DNA of 10,192 nt, taken from contig VMDJ01000029.1 of the NCBI GenBank assembly GCA_008080925.1, forward strand, positions 1-10,192, written 5' to 3'. The notes under the pieces were generated by a model. That model ran no database searches. It was given only the letters and a program-made list of their open reading frames with translations, and was not told where the DNA came from. The stretch's first letter is position 1. Every line of letters starts with the position of its first letter. A program made the translations under genes and the position numbers. Positions 1-6,510 of this stretch are shown in pieces. This DNA comes from Gammaproteobacteria bacterium. Lineage in GTDB: Bacteria > Pseudomonadota > Gammaproteobacteria > Chromatiales > Chromatiaceae.

Positions 1-435
1 AACAACTTTGTAGAAGTCAGCACCTAGACGGTCAAGCTTGTTGATGTAGATAACACGAGCAACGCCTGACTCGTTTGCATAACGCCAGTTAGTTTCTGAC
101 TGAGGCTCTACACCACCAGAACCACAGAAAACACCTACGCCACCGTCGAGAACTTTCAACGAACGATACACTTCGATCGTGAAGTCAACGTGTCCAGGGG
201 TGTCGATGATGTTGAACTGGTGACCATTCCAGAAACAAGTTACCGCCGCTGATTGGATAGTGATACCACGCTCAGCTTCCTGTTCCATGAAGTCGGTGGT
301 AGCAGCACCATCGTGCACTTCACCAATCTTGTGAATTTTGCCGGTGAGCTTAAGGATACGCTCGGTGGTGGTGGTCTTACCCGCGTCTACGTGCGCGAAA
401 ATACCAATGTTGCGGTACAAACTAAGATCTTTCAT
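1..435 (-). CDS. fusA: Elongation factor G, type 2 paralogue (5' part, cut by window edge)
   Basis: EF-G is the ribosomal GTPase that drives translocation of tRNA and mRNA. The visible 145 residues are the G domain. They hold the P-loop AHVDAGKT (14-21), the switch I motif RGIT (56-59), DTPGH (78-82) and NKLD (132-135), all intact. The start is the ATG at 433-435; the protein begins MKDLSLYRNIGIFAHVD. Upstream there is only a weak AGAG-type ribosome binding site. The wording (TTDFMEQEAERGIT, QSAAVTCFW, VFCGSGGVEPQSETNW) fits the second EF-G copy known from Pseudomonas and Vibrio better than the str-operon copy. The absence of rpsG or rpsL upstream agrees with this. The remaining C-terminal part lies beyond the left edge. 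The EF-G family is certain; the paralogue assignment is from memory of the family. Confidence 0.93.
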   Translation of the reverse strand, partial: MKDLSLYRNIGIFAHVDAGKTTTTERILKLTGKIHKIGEVHDGAATTDFMEQEAERGITIQSAAVTCFWNGHQFNIIDTPGHVDFTIEVYRSLKVLDGGVGVFCGSGGVEPQSETNWRYANESGVARVIYINKLDRLGADFYKVV

Positions 436-526
436 CTTGCTTCTCTAAGGGTTTGAAAGTGAAAAAATTCATTCTCTGCCTGAGGGAACGGATGTTTGAC
501 TTCACAACCTGCTCTCTCGCGGCCAA

Positions 527-553
527 CTTAAAATCAAGTTATTGATTTTTAAG
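527..553. promoter_or_regulatory. AT-rich inverted repeat upstream of the EF-G gene
   Basis: The arms CTTAAAATCAA (527-537) and TTGATTTTTAAG (542-553) are complementary apart from one extra base, around the spacer GTTA. The inner part, AAATCAA-N4-TTGATTT (531-548), is a perfect dyad. It lies about 95-115 nt upstream of the EF-G start, in the only region that can hold that gene's promoter. It could be an operator or an RNA hairpin in a leader. No clear -35/-10 pair was found beside it. It resembles an FNR box with its half-sites turned outward, so I do not call it an FNR site. Confidence 0.4.
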
Positions 554-638
554 GAAAAAGTTTTACAGCGCCGGCAAATAGGCGCGTATGTTACCACCAC
601 ACCAGAAAAAACACCGCAAAAACTTATATTTAGATACA

Positions 639-666
639 AAAAACGCCGGTAAAAACCGGCGTTTTT
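639..666 (-). terminator. Rho-independent terminator of the ABC transporter operon
   Basis: A hairpin with stem core ACGCCGGT/ACCGGCGT (seven of the pairs G-C or C-G mix) and loop AAAA is flanked by A and T runs on both sides. Read on the minus strand it begins about 20 nt after the stop codon of the last ATPase gene and ends in a run of at least five U. It separates the transporter operon from the EF-G gene further down the same strand. The symmetry would let it work in both directions, but no plus-strand gene needs it. Confidence 0.88.
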
Positions 667-685
667 CTCAGTTTCGTCAGAAACC

Positions 686-1450
686 TTAGATCGCGAGGTA
701 TTCTTCGCGCAGTTCGTGGTTATCCAGAACCTCTTGCGCCGTGCCGTCAAACACCACCTGACCCATATCCAAGATGACCGCGCGGTCAGCCAGATTGAGT
801 GCAGCGATAGCGTTCTGCTCTACAATCACAGTGGTGATACCGAGCTCACGGATACCTTCCAAGATACGCTCGATCTCTTGCACGATAACCGGAGCTAAAC
901 CCTCGTAAGGTTCATCCAACAACAATAGCTTCACGTCACGCGCTAAAGCACGAGCAACGGCAAGCATCTGCTGCTCACCACCTGACAAGGTGGTACCGAT
1001 TTGGTTACGACGCTCAGCCAAACGTGGGAAGTGCTCGTAGATACGCTCGATTGACCAACCGATTGGCGGTGCAATCTGAGAGAGCTCGAGGTTCTCTTGA
1101 ACCGTCAGACCTGGAATAACACGGCGGTCTTCAGGCACTAATTGAATACCTTCTTGAGCCGCTTGATAGTCCTTCATGGTGTGAATCGGTTTGTGATCTA
1201 ACCAAACCTCACCGTGACGCATCTCTGGATCTGCCGCACGTGCGATAGAACGTAAGGTCGATGTCTTACCCGCGCCATTACGACCCAGTAAGGCCAAGAT
1301 CTCACCTTCGCGGATATCAAAGCTAACGCCTTGAACGATGTAGCTCTCACCATAGTAAGAATGAAGATCCCATGCTGAGAAAAACGCTGGCGACGGACCA
1401 CGCGCTTTGATGGGCTCTGATTTTGGTGCTTTTGTGGTACTGAATGTCAT
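686..1450 (-). CDS. Branched-chain amino acid type ABC transporter, ATP-binding protein (LivF-like)
   Basis: One of the two cytoplasmic ATPases that power the importer. At 254 residues it is about 17 longer than E. coli LivF, mainly through an N-terminal tail of about 25 residues (TTKAPKSEPIKARGPSP) before the ABC core. Visible motifs are Walker A GRNGAGKT (56-63), signature LSGGEQQ (155-161), Walker B LLLLDEP (175-181) and D-loop GLAP. The switch position reads VEQN, with Gln where most ABC proteins have His; this is normal in LivF proteins. The ATG overlaps the stop of the upstream ATPase gene by 4 nt (ATGA), so translation is probably coupled. A GGGGA sequence lies 11 nt upstream. It is the last gene of the operon, followed by a terminator. 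The ATPase assignment is secure; the substrate is not known. Confidence 0.93.
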   Translation of the reverse strand: MTFSTTKAPKSEPIKARGPSPAFFSAWDLHSYYGESYIVQGVSFDIREGEILALLGRNGAGKTSTLRSIARAADPEMRHGEVWLDHKPIHTMKDYQAAQEGIQLVPEDRRVIPGLTVQENLELSQIAPPIGWSIERIYEHFPRLAERRNQIGTTLSGGEQQMLAVARALARDVKLLLLDEPYEGLAPVIVQEIERILEGIRELGITTVIVEQNAIAALNLADRAVILDMGQVVFDGTAQEVLDNHELREEYLAI

Positions 1451-2217
1451 ATCTCTGCAGTCCCCAAGTAAGCCTCACGCACTTTTGGATGACCTTTGAT
1501 TTCATCCGGTGTGCCTTCGGCAATAATTGCGCCTTGCGCCAATACACTGATGCGGTCAGCCAAGCTGAATACCACGTGCATATCGTGCTCGATGATGACC
1601 TTAGTCATGCCGCGCTCTTTAATCTTTTTCAACAAATCGATCGTACGGTTGGTGTCGTGACGCGCCATACCTGCAGTCGGCTCATCCAACAACAACAGCT
1701 TCGGATGCTGAATCAAACACATCGCCAACTCAAGACGACGCTTGTTACCACGTGACAAACTACCCGCATGTACGTGTGCCAAGTTTTGCATCTCGAAGTC
1801 TTCTAATAAATGCATTGCTTCATCGCGCAATTGCTTCTCTTCGCGAAGACCTTTAAAAATGTTGAAGCTGAAGGCGCCATCACGTTTTGCAAACGCAGGA
1901 ATCATCACATTCTGAAGCAAGGTCAGATCAGGGAAGATTTCTGGTGTTTGGAATACGCGTGAAACACCCAACTGGTTGATACCGTGTGGTGTCATGTTGC
2001 CGCCGGTTAGATCGGTACCCTCAAAAGTGATGGTGCCGTTATCAGGCTTCAAACGACCGATACACGTATTCAACAAGGTTGATTTACCCGCACCGTTAGG
2101 ACCGATGATCGCGTGAGTTTTACCTTCTTCGATATTCAGATTGATATCCGTGAGGGCTTTAAGACCACCAAAGGTTTTATTAACCCCAGCAATCGATAAG
2201 ACGTGACGCTTACTCAT
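1447..2217 (-). CDS. Branched-chain amino acid type ABC transporter, ATP-binding protein (LivG-like)
   Basis: The second ATPase of the importer, 256 residues, the usual LivG length. Walker A is GPNGAGKS (39-46), Walker B LLLLDEPTAG (174-183), and the switch His is in IIEHDMHVVFSLADR (near 211). The signature motif reads LSRGNKR (154-160) instead of the canonical LSGGQ; the Arg and Asn-Lys are a marked departure but lie in an otherwise intact protein. The C-terminal KGHPKVREAYLG is typical of LivG, where the tail continues past the last strand. The ATG overlaps the TAA of the upstream permease by one base (TAATG), with a strong AGGAGG Shine-Dalgarno sequence inside the end of that permease gene. 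Expected to form a heterodimer with the LivF-like ATPase under the two permeases. Confidence 0.93.
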   Translation of the reverse strand: MSKRHVLSIAGVNKTFGGLKALTDINLNIEEGKTHAIIGPNGAGKSTLLNTCIGRLKPDNGTITFEGTDLTGGNMTPHGINQLGVSRVFQTPEIFPDLTLLQNVMIPAFAKRDGAFSFNIFKGLREEKQLRDEAMHLLEDFEMQNLAHVHAGSLSRGNKRRLELAMCLIQHPKLLLLDEPTAGMARHDTNRTIDLLKKIKERGMTKVIIEHDMHVVFSLADRISVLAQGAIIAEGTPDEIKGHPKVREAYLGTAEI

Positions 2218-3344
2218 TATGCATCCTCCTCAATCTGCTTCGACTTTTTGAAGATGCCACCGATACGACGCACACCTTCAATAATGCCGCCCGGCAAGAA
2301 GATGATGATCGCCATAAACAACACACCCAACATCAAGTGCCAACCTTCACCCACGAATGGACGAGTCAACAGGATCGCAATATCACTGAGCCATTCCGGC
2401 ATAAAGCTGTACGCAGACTCCAACACTTGGTTATTGATCGCTGAGAAAATGTTCTCGAAGTACTTGATGGTTGCTGCACCCAAGATTGGGCCAAACAAAG
2501 TACCCACACCACCCAAGATCGTCATCAAGACCACCTCGCCTGATGCGGTCCATTGCATACGCTCTGCACCTGCAAGCGGGTCAACAATCGCCATCAATGA
2601 ACCTGCCAAACCTGCATACACACCTGAGATAACAAAGGCAGTTAACAAGTAAGGACGTGGACTAAAGCCGGTGAACTCCATACGCGTTTGGTTAGACTTG
2701 ATCGCAACCAACTTCATACCAAATGGCGAACGGAAGATCTTCATCGAGAGCCAGAAGCCCAAGATCAAAATCGCTGCACAGAAATAGAAGCCGGCATAAC
2801 CATTCAAGGTAATACCAAACAGATCCGCAAGCGGCACCGCTTGAGGCTCAACACCCAGCGCTGCATCTAACACACGTGGATCACTCGACTTCAACTGCAA
2901 GCCAGTCTCACCATTGGTGATTGGCGTGAGTACCGAGTAAGCCATGTTGTATGACATCTGCGCGAACGCCAAGGTCAGGATCGAGAAGTAGATACCCGAA
3001 CGACGTAGCGACAGATAGCCAATCACAACCGCAAAGATTGCCGATAGTGCAACCGCAAAGATGACCGCAGGGATCGCATTCATACTCAACAATTTGAATG
3101 ACCAAACCGTTGCGTAAGAACCCACACCCAAGAAGGCCGCGTGACCGAATGACAAGTAACCCGTCAATCCAAACAGAATGTTGTAACCGATGGCAAACAA
3201 ACCAAAGATCGCAAACTTCTGAAGTAAGTCTGGGTAACCAGCACCAATGAACTCACCCCAAATTGGAGCTGTTAGTACAACCGCAATAAAGATCAGTAAC
3301 GTGAACGTATCGCGGGTACGAGAAGATTCAACAATAGACTGCAT
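2217..3344 (-). CDS. Branched-chain amino acid type ABC transporter, permease (LivM-like)
   Basis: Inner-membrane permease subunit of 375 residues, made mostly of hydrophobic helices. Hallmarks of the LivM group are NILFGLTGYLSFGHAAFLGVG (start about residue 55; the SFGHAAF block is at 65-71), the LRRSGIYFSILTLAFAQM region (113-130) and GGVGTLFGPILGA (278-290). A charged tail (KKSKQIEEDA) ends in the cytoplasm. The ATG at 3342-3344 has a good GAGGAG site 7 nt upstream; this site overlaps the stop codon of the preceding permease, so only 10 nt separate the genes. It should pair with the LivH-like permease to form the transmembrane pathway. Family firm, substrate unknown. Confidence 0.92.
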   Translation of the reverse strand: MQSIVESSRTRDTFTLLIFIAVVLTAPIWGEFIGAGYPDLLQKFAIFGLFAIGYNILFGLTGYLSFGHAAFLGVGSYATVWSFKLLSMNAIPAVIFAVALSAIFAVVIGYLSLRRSGIYFSILTLAFAQMSYNMAYSVLTPITNGETGLQLKSSDPRVLDAALGVEPQAVPLADLFGITLNGYAGFYFCAAILILGFWLSMKIFRSPFGMKLVAIKSNQTRMEFTGFSPRPYLLTAFVISGVYAGLAGSLMAIVDPLAGAERMQWTASGEVVLMTILGGVGTLFGPILGAATIKYFENIFSAINNQVLESAYSFMPEWLSDIAILLTRPFVGEGWHLMLGVLFMAIIIFLPGGIIEGVRRIGGIFKKSKQIEEDA

Positions 3345-3354
3345 AGCGCTCTCC

Positions 3355-4353
3355 TCAATCCTTACCCATCAAACCACGAGGACGGATCAGCAAGATTGCC
3401 ACCGCAACGAGGTAGATGATGATTTGGTCGATACCCGGCAGAATTTCTTTTACCTCATTCATAGAGAAGAAAGACTGCAAGATACCCAATAAGAAACCAG
3501 CGGCTACCGCACCCCCGAGGGAACCCATACCGCCAACAACCACAACAACGAAGGACAACACAAGGAAGTCCATACCCATGTGGTAATCAGGTGGCAAGAT
3601 CGGCGTATACATCACACCGGCTAGTCCGGCGACCACGGCCGCCAAGCCAAATACAATGGTGAAGCGACGCTCGATGTTGATACCCAGCAAGCCGACCATC
3701 GTGCGATCGTACATACCTGCACGCACCACCATACCGAAGGTAGTGAATTGTAAGAAGGCAAACACACCACCAATCACAACCAACGAGAACGCCAAATAAA
3801 TCAAACGCCACCAGGGGTAAACAATGCCCTCTGCACCAATCAACGCACCTACCGCGGCAGATCCAGCAACAATGTCTGGAGCTGACTGAGGAATTGGATT
3901 CGCACCAAAATTCGCTTTGATGATTTCTTGCAACACAATCGCAAGACCGAAAGTCACCAAAATTTGATCTGCATGGTCACGCTTGTAGAAGTGACGAATC
4001 AGACCACGCTCCATCGCCAAACCGATAAGCAACATAATAGGAATCGCGATCAGGATAGATATCGGAACCGAATAGTCAATGATCGTCGTTCCGACATCAC
4101 CAAACCAGACCTCGAGATAAGGCGTCTCTTTGTACGCCTCGAAAAATGTAATGCTGGTATCACGCACTTTCATTGAGATAGTGAGCAGATTCTGCACACT
4201 GACTGCAACGAATGCGCCCATCATAAAGAGTGCACCGTGAGCGAAGTTAACAACACCCAAGGTACCGAACACCAACGTAAGACCTAGAGCGATCAGTGCG
4301 TATGCACCGCCTTTATCTAGACCATTTAAAACTTGAAGCAGTATTGCATCCAT
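3355..4353 (-). CDS. Branched-chain amino acid type ABC transporter, permease (LivH-like)
   Basis: Inner-membrane permease subunit, 332 residues. The N-terminus MDAILLQVLNGLDKGGAYALIALGLTLVFGTLGVVNFAHG is typical of LivH, and the C-terminal VVVVGGMGSLGGAVAAGFLLG (270-290) is the conserved coupling region. I chose the ATG at 4351-4353; a TTG two codons upstream gives a longer frame but has no better ribosome site. No clear Shine-Dalgarno sequence is visible for either. Relative to the 308-residue E. coli LivH there is a hydrophilic stretch of about 35 residues (roughly 60-95, MKVRDTSITFFEAY onward) between the first helices, probably an extra periplasmic loop. The gene lies 99 nt after the binding-protein gene, behind a terminator, and 10 nt before the LivM-like gene. 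Confidence 0.92.
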   Translation of the reverse strand: MDAILLQVLNGLDKGGAYALIALGLTLVFGTLGVVNFAHGALFMMGAFVAVSVQNLLTISMKVRDTSITFFEAYKETPYLEVWFGDVGTTIIDYSVPISILIAIPIMLLIGLAMERGLIRHFYKRDHADQILVTFGLAIVLQEIIKANFGANPIPQSAPDIVAGSAAVGALIGAEGIVYPWWRLIYLAFSLVVIGGVFAFLQFTTFGMVVRAGMYDRTMVGLLGINIERRFTIVFGLAAVVAGLAGVMYTPILPPDYHMGMDFLVLSFVVVVVGGMGSLGGAVAAGFLLGILQSFFSMNEVKEILPGIDQIIIYLVAVAILLIRPRGLMGKD

Positions 4354-4414
4354 AATCAAAACCGTTGTTTTGGTTAACTGCCAAGACCAACACTATGCTG
4401 ATCAGGAAAAGAAA

Positions 4415-4440
4415 AACCGGCCACCCGAAGGTGACCGGTT
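4415..4440 (-). terminator. Intra-operon hairpin terminator between binding protein and permease
   Basis: An 11-pair stem (AACCGGCCACC with GGTGACCGGTT, one G-U pair in the minus-strand RNA) is closed by CGAA on the plus strand, which reads C(UUCG)G in the minus-strand transcript, an extra-stable tetraloop. It is followed on that strand by TTTTTCTTTTCC. It starts 12 nt after the stop codon of the binding-protein gene and before the permease genes. Partial read-through would give far more binding protein than membrane subunits, a common arrangement for such operons. Confidence 0.85.
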
Positions 4441-4452
4441 CGTTTCAGACGA

Positions 4453-5808
4453 TTACGCGCCTGGGTTACATGCGCCGAGCTCGCCCGCGACATCTGCCAT
4501 GTCTGGTGCGTACTCAACTTGTGCACGTGGGGTAACTTCAACGATCTTCAACAAGTCGAATTGTGAAGATGGGTTCTCGTTACCTTTTACAACCAATACG
4601 TCTTTGAAGCACTGGTGGTCAGCTGCACGGTACTCAGTAGGACCGTTACCCATACCGTCGAACTTGAAGCCTTCAAGTGCATCAATTACGCCACATGGGT
4701 TGAAGGTACCTGCCATTTGACACGCGTTTGCGTACAACAAAGTTTGTACGTAACAAGTGTGAGCAGCCTGTGATGGTGGGAAGCCATACTCAGCACCAAA
4801 CGACTTAACGAAAGCTTTGGAACCTTCGTCAGTCAATGACCAGTTCCAGTTTGTAGAACCGTAGATACCTTTAATGTTCTCACCAGCACCTTGTGCCATC
4901 AAACGTGAGAATAGAGGTACAACGATCTGGAAGTCCTTACCGTTAACTTGCTTGTCACGCAGACCGAACTGAACAGCCTGAGTCAAAGAGTTAACCATGT
5001 CTTTACCGTAGTGGTTCAATACCAATACGTCAGCGCCAGAGTTCAATACTGGAGTGATGTACTGAGAGAAGTCACCCGCACCTAGTGGAGTACGTACTGC
5101 TGCTGCAGTTTTCCAACCCATAGACTCGGTGTACTTCTTGATTGAACCTTCTTGTGACCAACCCCAAGAGTAGTCAGCAGTCAGGTGGTATGCAGTACGG
5201 TCAGTACCGAACTCTTTCTTCAAGATAGGAGCCAATGCTGCGCCTGACATCTCAGTGTTGAAGAAGTGACGGAAACCGTTTTTCTTACGGTCTTTACCAG
5301 TGGTGTCGTTTGAGTGAGTCAAACCTGCCATGAAGATTACGCCAGCTTCCTGACATAGACCTTGCACAGCGATCGCAACACCTGAAGAAGAACCACCAGT
5401 GATCATCACTGCGCCGTCCTTTTCAATCATACGCTTCGCAGATGCACGCGCTGCGTCTGATTTAGTTTGAGTATCACCTGTTACATAAGCAACTTTCTTA
5501 CCATTGACACCGTTACCTTTAAGTACACAGTTAGTCATGGTGTTTAGCATACCGCCGTCGCCTTCACCGTTAAGGTGCTTAACAGCTAGCTTGTATGCAC
5601 GTAATTCGTCTGCGCCCTCGTCAGCGTATGCGCCGGTCTGAGGAACGTTGAAACCTAAAGTGACAGTGCCACCCTTTGGCTCGTTCACATAGGCGTGAGC
5701 AGTTGAAGTGAGAATGGTTGGCGCTGCCACTGCTGCTGCAGTTGCCGCTGAAGCTTTCATAAAGCCACGGCGAGACAGAGTGCCGAACTTTTCGTTATCA
5801 GTTGACAT
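4453..5808 (-). CDS. ABC transporter substrate-binding protein, type 1 fold, Tat signal
   Basis: Periplasmic solute-binding protein (Peripla_BP_6/LivJ type), 451 residues. The start is the ATG at 5806-5808, with GGAGG 8 nt upstream; a longer frame would use a TTG inside that ribosome site and is rejected. The N-terminus carries a twin-arginine signal, SRRGFMK (12-18), a hydrophobic Ala-rich stretch and a likely cleavage after AHA (39). The mature part opens with GTVTLGFNVPQTGAYADEGA, the usual first strand and ligand loop, and includes VMITGGSSSGVAIAVQGLC (134-152). Seven cysteines lie in the mature protein (94, 152, 352, 363, 372, 400, 447), which is many for this family. It heads the operon of two permeases and two ATPases. 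It is not a good match in memory to LivJ or UrtA proper. Branched-chain amino acid, amide, urea or another small solute are all possible. Confidence 0.9.
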   Translation of the reverse strand: MSTDNEKFGTLSRRGFMKASAATAAAVAAPTILTSTAHAYVNEPKGGTVTLGFNVPQTGAYADEGADELRAYKLAVKHLNGEGDGGMLNTMTNCVLKGNGVNGKKVAYVTGDTQTKSDAARASAKRMIEKDGAVMITGGSSSGVAIAVQGLCQEAGVIFMAGLTHSNDTTGKDRKKNGFRHFFNTEMSGAALAPILKKEFGTDRTAYHLTADYSWGWSQEGSIKKYTESMGWKTAAAVRTPLGAGDFSQYITPVLNSGADVLVLNHYGKDMVNSLTQAVQFGLRDKQVNGKDFQIVVPLFSRLMAQGAGENIKGIYGSTNWNWSLTDEGSKAFVKSFGAEYGFPPSQAAHTCYVQTLLYANACQMAGTFNPCGVIDALEGFKFDGMGNGPTEYRAADHQCFKDVLVVKGNENPSSQFDLLKIVEVTPRAQVEYAPDMADVAGELGACNPGA

Positions 5809-6075
5809 CAGTTTGTCCTCCAAACTTTTGATGGGTTATTTATCGTTATAACGTACAGCCAAACCCTTTACTCACATAGCGTGAGGGGCAAAAACCGTCG
5901 AGCGACTCTAGCAAAGCGGACGCAATAGAACACCCTTAAAAGATAATATTTCTTAATAGAAGAAACCCCTAATAAGCTTGAATCTACCAAGCGGTTTAAA
6001 AAAGTTCTGTAACCTCATATACTTGCGCAGCATAAGAATAATAAAAAGTATTTAACTCTCTGAATTTGGATTCAC
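5809..6075. other. Divergent intergenic region (transporter operon / cytochrome c)
   Basis: No gene is seen here. It must hold the promoters of both divergent units. On the minus strand a TATAAC hexamer (5846-5851) lies about 40 nt before the binding-protein start, but no good -35 box sits 16-18 nt from it. A short dyad CTCAC-N5-GTGAG (5871-5885) lies just upstream of that hexamer and could be an operator half-site pair. A second dyad, GCTTG-N7-CAAGC, lies at 5976-5992. On the plus side TTGCGC at 6023-6028 is a possible -35 box without a well-spaced -10. None of these is firm. I saw no known riboswitch. Confidence 0.35.
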
Positions 6076-6471
6076 ATGCGTAATCTTGCGGTATTGATTT
6101 GCGTGCTTTTGTTCACAGCTACATCACACGCTCGTTGGTTTGAAACAACCGATGTTGAGAAAGGCTCTCCCCTTTATGCGGATAACTGCGCGTCCTGTCA
6201 TGGCGCTAATGCAGAAGGTGATAAACATTGGCCAATGCCAACCTCTAAAGGGCACTACCCTGCACCACCTTTAAACGGTATGGCACACACTTGGCATCAT
6301 CCTTTGCGTCAGCTCGTAGCAACCGTATCTTTTGGTAATGGTGCCATGCCCGGCTTTCAACATCAGTTAACCACACAACAGATTCTCGATATCTTGGCTT
6401 ATGTGCAAAGCCGTTGGCCGGATGAAATCTATGCCGACTGGTCAAAGATGAACGAGCGCCACCCAGGCTAA
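6076..6471 (+). CDS. Periplasmic monohaem cytochrome c (class I)
   Basis: Small secreted electron-transfer protein, 131 residues. A Sec signal peptide (1-19, cut after SHA) precedes a single haem-binding motif CASCH (38-42). The probable sixth ligand is the Met in GNGAMPGF (91), as in class I cytochromes c. The C-terminal helix is ILDILAYVQSRWP (103-115). Conserved-looking PAPPLNGMAHTWHHP (62-76) is rich in His and could hold a metal, but this is inference. A short TTGGA sits 5 nt before the ATG, a modest ribosome site. The gene diverges from the transporter operon and is followed 39 nt later by dusA. No oxidase or dehydrogenase partner is nearby, so its redox partner is unknown. Confidence 0.88.
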   Translation: MRNLAVLICVLLFTATSHARWFETTDVEKGSPLYADNCASCHGANAEGDKHWPMPTSKGHYPAPPLNGMAHTWHHPLRQLVATVSFGNGAMPGFQHQLTTQQILDILAYVQSRWPDEIYADWSKMNERHPG

Positions 6472-6477
6472 AATCTT

Positions 6478-6497
6478 CGGGTGTTATTCAACACCCG
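6478..6497. promoter_or_regulatory. Perfect 8-bp inverted repeat between the cytochrome c gene and dusA
   Basis: CGGGTGTT-ATTC-AACACCCG begins 6 nt after the cytochrome stop codon and ends just before the TACAAT hexamer of the proposed dusA promoter. It may be a weak terminator for the cytochrome gene, although no T run follows on the plus strand. It may instead be an operator, because it fills the spacer expected between -35 and -10 of dusA. Confidence 0.5.
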
Positions 6498-6498
6498 T

Positions 6499-6504
6499 TA
6501 CAAT
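6499..6504 (+). promoter_or_regulatory. dusA: Candidate -10 box for dusA (TACAAT)
   Basis: TACAAT matches the sigma-70 consensus TATAAT in 5 of 6 positions. Counting 7 nt from its last base puts the transcription start on the A of the dusA ATG, which would give a leaderless message. The position 17 nt upstream reads TTCGGG, a poor -35 box, so an activator or co-transcription from the cytochrome gene is also possible. Confidence 0.4.
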
Positions 6505-6510
6505 TCTCAT

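Noticed and set aside
527..553. An FNR/ANR box upstream of the EF-G gene
   Set aside because: The half-sites are in the opposite order (ATCAA-N4-TTGAT rather than TTGAT-N4-ATCAA).
502..750. An 82-codon minus-strand open frame from the end of the LivF-like gene into the intergenic region
   Set aside because: It crosses the operon terminator and overlaps the 3' end of the ATPase gene in another frame, with no ribosome site or family signal.
2203..2652. A 149-codon plus-strand open frame opposite the LivM-like and LivG-like genes
   Set aside because: It is antisense to a clear permease gene, has no ribosome site and a product with no recognisable domain; the opposite strand explains it.
5809..5823. 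An upstream start (TTG at 5823) for the binding protein
   Set aside because: It lies inside the GGAGG ribosome site of the ATG at 5808, and the later start gives a typical Tat signal.
5809..6075. A possible riboswitch in the leader of the transporter operon
   Set aside because: I looked for guanidine-type and other common patterns and saw only short dyads without the conserved core sequences.
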